A DNA stretch of 64,000 nt from Salinimicrobium soli (GTDB lineage: Bacteria > Bacteroidota > Bacteroidia > Flavobacteriales > Flavobacteriaceae), in contig NZ_JBLUWW010000003.1 of NCBI RefSeq assembly GCF_048323655.1, positions 62,001 through 126,000 on the forward strand, in the 5' to 3' direction. Shown piece after piece: positions 58,379-64,000 of the stretch. How positions within the stretch are numbered: the first letter of the stretch is position 1; each line of letters starts with the position of its first letter. Below the pieces are notes generated by a model, which was not told the origin of the DNA, made no database searches, and worked only from the letters and a program-made list of their open reading frames with translations. The translations under genes were made by a program, and so were the position numbers.

Positions 58379-59224
58379 ATGATCAATACCAACGGAGAAT
58401 TAGTGAACAACGAGCAGGCAAGCCTCTCGGTCTTTAACCGCGGCTTTGCCTATGGCGATGCAGTCTTTGAGACCATTAGAGTGATCAAAGGAAAGCTGAT
58501 GTTCTGGGAAGACCATTACTTCAGGCTTATGTCTTCCATGAGGATCATGAGAATGGAGATTCCGCAGAACTTTTCACCCGATTTTCTGGAGCAGGAAATA
58601 AAAGGATTGCTCGAGGCTGAAGATCTAATTGATTCACCGGCCCGCGTTAAATTCACCGTGTATAGAAAAGAAGGAGGTTTTTACAGGCCTTCTACCCGGG
58701 AAATAGGGTATGTGATCACTGCGACCCAGCTTCAGGACCCATTCTACCTGCTGGATGAAAGTGGTTATGAGCTGGAGTTGTTCAAAGACCATTACGTCAA
58801 CAGCGGCTTGCTCTCTACCATTAAATCCAATAACCGTGCGATCAATGTCCTCGGAAGTATCTTTGCTGAAGAGAATGACTACGATAACTGTTTACTGCTT
58901 AACGAGAACAAGAGCGTGGTGGAAGCACTTAATGGAAATATTTTCCTGGTGAAGGGGAATGAGATAAAAACACCGCCTCTCAGTGACGGGTGTTTAAAAG
59001 GGGTACTACGCGGAAAAATCATTGAGATCGTAAAGAAACTGCCTGAATATAAACTGGTGGAAGAATCTGTTTCAGCCTTTGAGCTTCAAAAAGCAGATGA
59101 AATGTTTGTGACGAATGTGATAATCGGAATAAGACCGGTGAGTAAATATCGCAAGAAGGAGTACAACACAACGGTGGCTAAGACCTTGTTGAGCCGACTG
59201 AATATGATGGCCCGCCTGGGCTAG
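58379..59224 (+). CDS. Aminotransferase class IV (aminodeoxychorismate lyase-like)
   Basis: A 281-residue PLP enzyme of fold type IV. It shows NRGFAYGDAVFETIRV, the usual first block, and the PLP lysine in LLSTIKSNNRAINVLGS. NENKSVVEALNGNIFLVKGNEIKTPPLSDGCLKGVLR follows. The members closest to this are 4-amino-4-deoxychorismate lyases (PabC) and D- or branched-chain aminotransferases, and the sequence alone does not choose between them. Its stop overlaps the convergent AlgH gene by 4 bp. Confidence 0.9.
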   Translation: MINTNGELVNNEQASLSVFNRGFAYGDAVFETIRVIKGKLMFWEDHYFRLMSSMRIMRMEIPQNFSPDFLEQEIKGLLEAEDLIDSPARVKFTVYRKEGGFYRPSTREIGYVITATQLQDPFYLLDESGYELELFKDHYVNSGLLSTIKSNNRAINVLGSIFAEENDYDNCLLLNENKSVVEALNGNIFLVKGNEIKTPPLSDGCLKGVLRGKIIEIVKKLPEYKLVEESVSAFELQKADEMFVTNVIIGIRPVSKYRKKEYNTTVAKTLLSRLNMMARLG

Positions 59225-59781
59225 TTGTAAGAAGGATTTTCGGGCGCGTTTGACCAGATCACGTAACTGCCACCCAATTGCAGCATCTTGTCTTTCCAGA
59301 AGGTACGCGGTTGCCTGTTCAGAATTTCCTTGTTGTCCTTATTTTCAGTAACGATCCAGGAGTGGGCGTTGAGTTCTTCATTCAGTTGCTCGCAATCCCA
59401 GCCGGAATATCCAAGAAAGAACTTGATCTCATTTTCAGTAATGAGTTCCTGGGCAATTAATTCCTTCACTACTTCAAAATTTCCACCCCAATAAATTCCG
59501 CTGGCAATTTCAATGCTTCCGGGAATAAGGTCAGGGACCTTGTGGATGAAATAGAGATTGTCCTGTTCTACCGGTCCTCCGTTGTAAACTTTGAAATCCC
59601 CTTTAATATCCGGGAGGAGGTCCTGCAGGGTGAAATCCAAAACTTTGTTTAAAATGAATCCGATGGACCCACTGGGGGTGTGATCGGCAATGAGCACTAC
59701 AGACCTGTTGAAAGAAAGATCTCCCGTAATCGAAGGCTCGGCAACAAGTAAATGTCCTTTTGCGGGTTTTAGTGTAGTCAT
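59221..59781 (-). CDS. YqgE/AlgH family protein
   Basis: A 186-residue protein of the UPF0301 fold. Features are KGHLLVAEPSITGDLSFNRSVVLIADHTPSGSIGFILNK at the start, YNGGPVEQDNLYFIHKVPDL and FFLGYSGWDCEQLNEEL, as in the family. The C-terminus has WKDKMLQLGGSYVIWSNAPENPSYN. Function is uncertain, with roles suggested in regulation. It converges on the aminotransferase gene and lies downstream of the HU gene, with a tandem pair of terminators in between. Confidence 0.92.
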   Translation of the reverse strand: MTTLKPAKGHLLVAEPSITGDLSFNRSVVLIADHTPSGSIGFILNKVLDFTLQDLLPDIKGDFKVYNGGPVEQDNLYFIHKVPDLIPGSIEIASGIYWGGNFEVVKELIAQELITENEIKFFLGYSGWDCEQLNEELNAHSWIVTENKDNKEILNRQPRTFWKDKMLQLGGSYVIWSNAPENPSYN

Positions 59782-59824
59782 GTTTTTACAGATTATTGGA
59801 TCTTTCTTTTAAATCTAAAAAAAT

Positions 59825-59848
59825 AATCTTCATGCGAGCATGAAGATT
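59825..59848 (-). terminator. Second terminator downstream of the HU gene
   Basis: A 10-bp stem AATCTTCATG / CATGAAGATT with a 4-base loop, followed on the minus strand by a T-run. A back-up to the terminator at 59866-59889. Confidence 0.75.
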
Positions 59849-59865
59849 ACCATTATTTAACAAAA

Positions 59866-59889
59866 AAACTCTTCCCGAAGGAAGAGTTT
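59866..59889 (-). terminator. Terminator of the HU gene
   Basis: A 10-bp perfect stem AAACTCTTCC / GGAAGAGTTT with a 4-base loop and a run of A on the plus strand (T on the transcript). It lies 25 bp from the HU stop. Confidence 0.88.
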
Positions 59890-59914
59890 AGTATTTTTTT
59901 AGCTTTTGAAAGGA

Positions 59915-60187
59915 TTAGTTTACAGCCTTCTGTAGATCTGCTCCAGCTTTAAATTTCACTACGTTTTTAGCAGCAATTTTAATAGTTTTTCCAGTCTGTG
60001 GGTTTCTTCCTTCTCTTGCAGCTCTTTTAGATACTGACCAGGATCCGAATCCTACTAAAGAAACGCGATCTCCTTTTTTAAGAGACTTCTCTACATTTTC
60101 TAGAAAAGATTCCAAAGCTTTTTTTGCGGCTGCTTTAGAAATTCCAGCGTTTTCTGCCATTGCATCGATTAAATCTGTTTTGTTCAT
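59915..60187 (-). CDS. HU family DNA-binding protein
   Basis: A 90-residue nucleoid protein that bends DNA. It has the usual layout: helical N-terminus MNKTDLIDAMAENAGISKAAAKKALESFLENVEKSLKKGD, RVSLVGFGSWSVSKRAAREGRNPQTG, the arm tip NPQTGK that intercalates, and the C-terminal IKIAAKNVVKFKAGADLQKAVN. The ATG at 60187 is the family start; a longer frame to 60277 crosses the promoter. It has a consensus promoter and two terminators, fitting high expression. Confidence 0.97.
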   Translation of the reverse strand: MNKTDLIDAMAENAGISKAAAKKALESFLENVEKSLKKGDRVSLVGFGSWSVSKRAAREGRNPQTGKTIKIAAKNVVKFKAGADLQKAVN

Positions 60188-60237
60188 AATTCGAGTTTTT
60201 AAATAATTGTTGGTTAAACTTTTATTAATTTGCTCTA

Positions 60238-60267
60238 CAAATTTATATGGAATTCTTTGCCATGCAA
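60238..60267 (-). promoter_or_regulatory. Promoter of the HU gene
   Basis: On the minus strand TTG (60267-60265), a 19-base spacer and TAAATTTG (60245-60238), a full Bacteroidota consensus, 51 bp before the start codon. Upstream of it ATTGTTAATAAC occurs twice at 60292-60303 and 60312-60323. Confidence 0.8.
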
Positions 60268-60371
60268 GTAATAGCAAGGGAAATGCGGTATATTGTTAAT
60301 AACTTCGGCAAATTGTTAATAACCTTTGTTGATTTTTACTGAAATCCGTCCAAATCAGTAACCATAAGGGT

Positions 60372-61319
60372 TTAGCGAACTTTGGCGTTTGGAAAAAATT
60401 TATAGCCGTTCAAAAGATCTTTTACAGTCATTTTTCTTTTTCCCGGCAGCTGAATTTCTTTCAACTTTAAAAAGCCATTTTTGACAGCCACTTTTACCTG
60501 CTTTTCTTCTTCGGTCACTGTACCAATTTCCAGCTGATGTTCCTGCTCTTCCTTTTCGGAAGCATAGATCTTGAAAAGTTGTTCGGTATTGCCATTTTGG
60601 AGCATCGTCCATGCCCCGGGATACGGACTAAGGCCACGAATAAAGTTGTAGATGACATCTAAAGGTTGCTCCCAGTCAATACGGGTATTCTCTTTGGTCA
60701 ATTTATGAGCGGTCTTTAGTTCAGAAGTTTCCTGCTGCGGAACGGTCTTAACGTCGCCTTCTTCAATTGTTCTTAAAGTTTTGATAACCAGTTGAGAACC
60801 GGTGTTCATTAATTTGTCATGAAGGCTGCCGGCATCCTCTGCAGGGTCGATCTGTACCTTTTCCTGCAGGATCATTTCGCCGGTGTCGATCTTCTCATCT
60901 ATAAAAAAGGTAGAGACGCCGGTCTCTGTTTCCCCGTTCATTACCGCCCAGTTAATAGGAGCGGCGCCACGATATTGTGGCAGGAGGGAAGCATGCAGGT
61001 TGAAAGTTCCATATTCCGGCATTTTCCACACCGCTTCGGGAAGCATTCTGAAAGCGACCACTACCTGCAGGTTAGCTTCCAGCCCTCTCAGCTCTTCCAG
61101 GAAGTCTTCCGATTTTAAATTTGTGGGTTGCAATACCTTCAGGTTGTGTTCTACAGCAAACTTCTTCACCGCCGATTCCTGTAACTTTCTTCCTCTCCCG
61201 GCAGGGCGGTCGGGCGCGGTGATCACTCCCACCACATCATAGCCTGCTTCCACAATGGCTTTCAAAGTTTCAACAGCGAAATCTGGGGTGCCCATAAAGA
61301 CTATACGTAACTTTCTCAT
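60372..61319 (-). CDS. fmt: Methionyl-tRNA formyltransferase
   Basis: A 315-residue enzyme that formylates initiator Met-tRNA. It shows RIVFMGTPDFAVETLKAI, ITAPDRPAGRGRKL and the catalytic FNLHASLLPQYRGAAPINWAVMNGE, with the asparagine, histidine and later aspartate (FIDEKIDTG). The C-terminal domain includes the tRNA-binding part (LKLKEIQLPGKRKM). Length and layout are normal. Its start overlaps the recQ stop by 4 bp, so translation is coupled. Confidence 0.96.
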   Translation of the reverse strand: MRKLRIVFMGTPDFAVETLKAIVEAGYDVVGVITAPDRPAGRGRKLQESAVKKFAVEHNLKVLQPTNLKSEDFLEELRGLEANLQVVVAFRMLPEAVWKMPEYGTFNLHASLLPQYRGAAPINWAVMNGETETGVSTFFIDEKIDTGEMILQEKVQIDPAEDAGSLHDKLMNTGSQLVIKTLRTIEEGDVKTVPQQETSELKTAHKLTKENTRIDWEQPLDVIYNFIRGLSPYPGAWTMLQNGNTEQLFKIYASEKEEQEHQLEIGTVTEEEKQVKVAVKNGFLKLKEIQLPGKRKMTVKDLLNGYKFFPNAKVR

Positions 61320-63220
61320 AAGTGACTTAATTTATATTTATTGCCGCCTGTAACGGTCAGTGCTCCTTTTTCTACCAGGACACGCAGTACCTGCAGCACA
61401 TGGTCTTCCGGGAAACTTAGTTTTTCGGTCATTTCACGGGAGCTGTGTTCGTCCTGTTCAAGCAGGCCGATTATTTCAAAATAGATCTTGCGCATGCCAT
61501 CCCGCGTCAGTTTTTCTGCGGAAGGTTTACAAACCGAACATATTCCACAGTCCCGGGTATTCTCTTCTCCAAAATACTCCAGCAATTGCCTGCTCCTGCA
61601 TCGCTCCTTGTTCTCCACATACTCCAGCACCTGCGCGATCTTTTTGGTCTTTCCGGAGATCTGCAATTTGATGGTAGGGATCAATGGGTTGATAGTGGTC
61701 TCATCTTCACGGGGAACCAAAAAGGTGATCCTGGTGTCGTGTTGATCGTGTTCAAATTCTGCAATATCTTCCTTGTGCAGTCTCTTCAGTATGGAGATCA
61801 CCTCTTCCTGGGTAGTCCCGGCTTTACCGGCAATAACCGAAATATTGATCTCAATGTTGTTTTCGAAGGCACCGCCGTAGGTGCGCAAAATGGATTTTAC
61901 CACCGCATCTGCCTGCGGATTCGCCTCCAGATAATAAGATAACTGTTTATTGGAAACCAGAAACCGAACTTTGGTCTTCTTCTGGAATTGTTCCGACAGG
62001 TTTAAAACACTGGTCCTGTCCAGTAACAATAATGTATTGTACGCCTGCAGGGTATTGAGTTCATACTTGCTACAGAAGTCGTAGAAATTGAAATGGTGCA
62101 CGCTGCCTTCTCCTTCGCCGTAGGCAATCCTGAAGTAAGCATTCAGTTTTTTATACACCAGTTTTACAAATTCCACCGAAGGCAGAGTTGCCAAAAACTG
62201 ATTTTTCAGCAGGGGAATATCGCTCTGGTTGGTGAGAATGATGGCGCGAGAAAAAGCTCCGTTCCTTCCGGCGCGGCCGGCCTCCTGGAAATAACTCTCC
62301 AAACTCTCGGGCAGGTTCATGTGCACTACCGTGCGCACGTTGGCCTTATCGATCCCCATTCCGAAGGCATTGGTGCCAACCATTACCCGTACTCTATCCT
62401 GTAACCAGGCTTGCAGCCGCTCCGATTTCTCCTTGCGGGTAAGTCCGCCGTGAAAAGAGCTGGCAGAAATGCCTTTTTTCTTGAGAAATTCAGAGATCTC
62501 TACAGTGGCTTTTCTACTCCTTACATATATAATGGCAGACTCCTCATGTTCCTTCAATGCCTGCTCAAGGTAATAGTTCTTGTCCTGTACCTCCTTGACC
62601 TCATACGCCAGATTGTCCCTGTGAAAAGAGCGCTGGTGGATAACCGGCTCGTGCAGTTGCAATTGTTTGGCAATATCTTTAACTACGGGTGCAGTAGCTG
62701 TGGCGGTAAGTCCTATAAAAGGGACTCCCGGTTTCAAATTCCGCAGGTCGGCAATATTCAAATAGGCCGGTCTAAAATCATGGCCCCACTGGGAGATACA
62801 ATGCGCCTCATCGATAGCAATAAGATTGACCGGCATCTGTTTGATCCGTTCCCTTACGAGGTCCTGCTGCAGGCGTTCGGGAGAGAGGTATAGGAACTTG
62901 TAATTTCCGTAGATACAATTATCGAGCATGCTGTCCACTTCGGAGAAATGAATTCCGCCGGTAAGTGCCATCGCTTTGATGCCTTTTTCCTGTAATGCTT
63001 TTACCTGGTCTTCCATAAGGGCAACCAATGGAGAGATGACCATGCAGATTCCTTCTTTCATGAGCCCGGGCACCTGGTAGCAAAGGGATTTTCCGCCTCC
63101 GGTAGGCATCAGGGCGAGTACATCCCTGCCTGCAATAATTTCGTTGATGACCTCTTTTTGTAAAGGCCTGAAAGAGGAAAAGCCCCAGTACTTTTTTAAT
63201 ATTTCTTCGGGACTATTCAA
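61316..63220 (-). CDS. recQ: ATP-dependent DNA helicase RecQ
   Basis: A 634-residue RecQ helicase. It shows Walker A PTGGGKSLCYQVPG, DEAHCISQWGHDFR (DEAH and the aromatic loop), VRTVVHMNLPESLESYFQEAGRAGRNG and a zinc-binding RQC part (CRSRQLLEYFGEENTRDCGICSVC). A winged-helix region follows. I see no clear HRDC domain at the end, so it is the RQC-only or short form. Operon: the NadR-like gene overlaps recQ by 8 bp and fmt overlaps by 4 bp. Confidence 0.95.
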   Translation of the reverse strand: MNSPEEILKKYWGFSSFRPLQKEVINEIIAGRDVLALMPTGGGKSLCYQVPGLMKEGICMVISPLVALMEDQVKALQEKGIKAMALTGGIHFSEVDSMLDNCIYGNYKFLYLSPERLQQDLVRERIKQMPVNLIAIDEAHCISQWGHDFRPAYLNIADLRNLKPGVPFIGLTATATAPVVKDIAKQLQLHEPVIHQRSFHRDNLAYEVKEVQDKNYYLEQALKEHEESAIIYVRSRKATVEISEFLKKKGISASSFHGGLTRKEKSERLQAWLQDRVRVMVGTNAFGMGIDKANVRTVVHMNLPESLESYFQEAGRAGRNGAFSRAIILTNQSDIPLLKNQFLATLPSVEFVKLVYKKLNAYFRIAYGEGEGSVHHFNFYDFCSKYELNTLQAYNTLLLLDRTSVLNLSEQFQKKTKVRFLVSNKQLSYYLEANPQADAVVKSILRTYGGAFENNIEINISVIAGKAGTTQEEVISILKRLHKEDIAEFEHDQHDTRITFLVPREDETTINPLIPTIKLQISGKTKKIAQVLEYVENKERCRSRQLLEYFGEENTRDCGICSVCKPSAEKLTRDGMRKIYFEIIGLLEQDEHSSREMTEKLSFPEDHVLQVLRVLVEKGALTVTGGNKYKLSHL

Positions 63221-63749
63221 GGTGGTCCAGTATAAATGAGGTGCGCTCCTGAATGCTTCCGCAGGGAACCTCTACAGGCTCATAACCATGGTGCGCATAG
63301 CTGCGGGCAAGTTCGTCATGAATGGCCACGGCCTGCTCATAGGTCTCGTAGCGTTCATTATCGCCGGTGTAGATCTCCTTCCATGGCGGCAGAATGAATA
63401 CCTTGTCATAGAGGTATTCCCGGCACACGCGGTTGAAAACAGGCGGGTAATCATTTCCGAAGTAGTTCATATATGCGACCACATCGGGTACGCCACGGTC
63501 AAGAAAAACAAGTTCTGCGGAAAGATTTGCAGCCTGTTCATGTTGCCTGATGCGGCCCTCCAGGAGCAATTCACTAAAGAGCAGCGGCTCTTCCAGGAAC
63601 AACTGGTCAATTCCCTTTTTTTGGGCCTCCCTGATCACCTCACGGGATACCTCGTGGAAACAAAAATAGCCGTTGTTCTCAAGGGCTTCAATGACAGACG
63701 TCTTTCCGGTACCGGGGCCGCCGGTAATTACTATTTTCCTGGTCTTCAC
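63213..63749 (-). CDS. AAA/NadR-like NTPase (AAA_28)
   Basis: A 178-residue P-loop protein. Walker A is GGPGTGKTS (about 10-18). Then come CFHEVSREVIREAQKKG, a helical lid and LVFLDRGVPDVVAYMNYFG, in which LDRG is Walker B-like. The domain type AAA_28 resembles the kinase half of NadR and thymidylate-kinase-like proteins. It probably phosphorylates or binds a nucleotide, but the substrate is not clear. It is the first gene of the recQ-fmt unit, overlapping recQ by 8 bp. Confidence 0.88.
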   Translation of the reverse strand: MKTRKIVITGGPGTGKTSVIEALENNGYFCFHEVSREVIREAQKKGIDQLFLEEPLLFSELLLEGRIRQHEQAANLSAELVFLDRGVPDVVAYMNYFGNDYPPVFNRVCREYLYDKVFILPPWKEIYTGDNERYETYEQAVAIHDELARSYAHHGYEPVEVPCGSIQERTSFILDHLE

Positions 63750-63799
63750 GCGGCAAATTTCGGCATTTGCATTCGATTTAAAAAATGGATCTTTAAATG

Positions 63800-63807
63800 T
63801 ATCTTTG
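63800..63807 (+). promoter_or_regulatory. -7 promoter box of the DUF493 gene
   Basis: TATCTTTG, 24 bp before the ATG at 63831, matches TAnnTTTG. The only upstream TTTG is about 30 bp away, beyond the usual spacing. Confidence 0.5.
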
Positions 63808-63830
63808 TATTTTAATGAAGAAAGAAAGTT

Positions 63831-64000
63831 ATGAGCGAAGCTAAAGATCCGGAAGAATTTTATAAAAAATTAAAAGCCCAGTTGCACGACACAGATATGT
63901 GGCCTACCATATATTTGTACAAGTTCATTGTTCCTACTAACGAATTGAAAATAGAAGCTATCCACGACATTTTTGACAACATGGGCGCGGTCATCAAGAC
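63831..64000 (+). CDS. DUF493 family protein, N-terminal part
   Basis: The first 56 residues of a YbeD-like small protein. It starts MSEAKDPEEFYKKLKAQLHD and continues MWPTIYLYKFIVPTNELKIEAIHDIFDNMGAVIK, close to the family's usual opening. The gene runs off the right edge of the window. DUF493 proteins are small ferredoxin-like-fold proteins with a suggested role as an allosteric regulator near LipA/LipB in E. coli; in flavobacteria the role is unknown. It is divergent from the recQ-fmt unit. Confidence 0.85.
   Translation, partial: MSEAKDPEEFYKKLKAQLHDTDMWPTIYLYKFIVPTNELKIEAIHDIFDNMGAVIK

Noticed and set aside
60372..63220. Long plus-strand frames opposite fmt and recQ
   Set aside because: They are antisense shadows of two genes with complete family motifs.

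Overview
The window looks like a chromosomal segment of a marine-type member of the Flavobacteriaceae (Bacteroidota), close to Gramella/Christiangramia, Salegentibacter or Zunongwangia. The evidence is the set of protein families (DUF4199, DUF4252, DUF6495, a BtuG-like DUF5074 propeller, a short CarB of 949 residues, type-B L31) and promoters of the Bacteroidota form TTG-N19-TAnnTTTG, seen upstream of rpmE, rpmH, rpsF and the HU gene. The species assignment is inference from protein resemblance; no search was run.

Layout. 1-6150: sugar-phosphate mutase (cut by the window edge), a glycosyltransferase and DUF4199 pair, L31, a GlmU-like left-handed beta-helix protein, mtaB and a small GNAT. 6360-10850: a hydrolase, a lytic transglycosylase coupled to cardiolipin synthase, a cysteine-poor redoxin and a small membrane protein. 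10870-18700: rpmH, carB, transport, thioesterase, serine hydrolase and rmuC. 18710-25060: a complete vitamin B12 uptake locus. It has BtuF-BtuC-BtuD on the minus strand and a cobalamin riboswitch, BtuB receptor and BtuG-like surface lipoprotein on the plus strand. 25070-30250: two tandem S41 lipoprotein proteases, then an ECF sigma factor operon ending in two DUF4252 proteins. 30250-44570: mostly housekeeping (purB, sirtuin, trmH, DEAD-box helicase, rdgB, rlmH, nadC, priA, a lone LytTR regulator, rpsF-rpsR-rplI). 44640-54130: DUF6495, an FtsX-type permease, hisS, an aldo/keto reductase, a fungal-type cytosine deaminase, an APC permease and secreted proteins, with two stretches of dispersed repeats.

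54190-57790 is the accessory part. An AT-rich 642-residue PIN-domain membrane protein is enclosed by a 10-bp inverted repeat. It is followed by two-copy intergenic repeats, a CIA30 protein, and a 125-bp tandem array made of tRNA-like 3' ends plus terminators, which runs into an intact tRNA-Met. 57900-64000 returns to housekeeping: START-like protein, class IV aminotransferase, AlgH, HU, fmt, recQ, a NadR-like NTPase and the start of a DUF493 gene.

Two signals cut across the gene map. A 19-bp palindrome, TCAAAAATGNCATTTTTGA, recurs about eight times, in genes and between them. Long perfect hairpins sit between several convergent gene pairs. The strongest candidates for something undescribed are the PIN-domain cassette, the palindrome family, the tRNA-derived array, and the btuC/btuD junction, where the ATPase has no normal start codon and a run of six T lies over the upstream stop codon.
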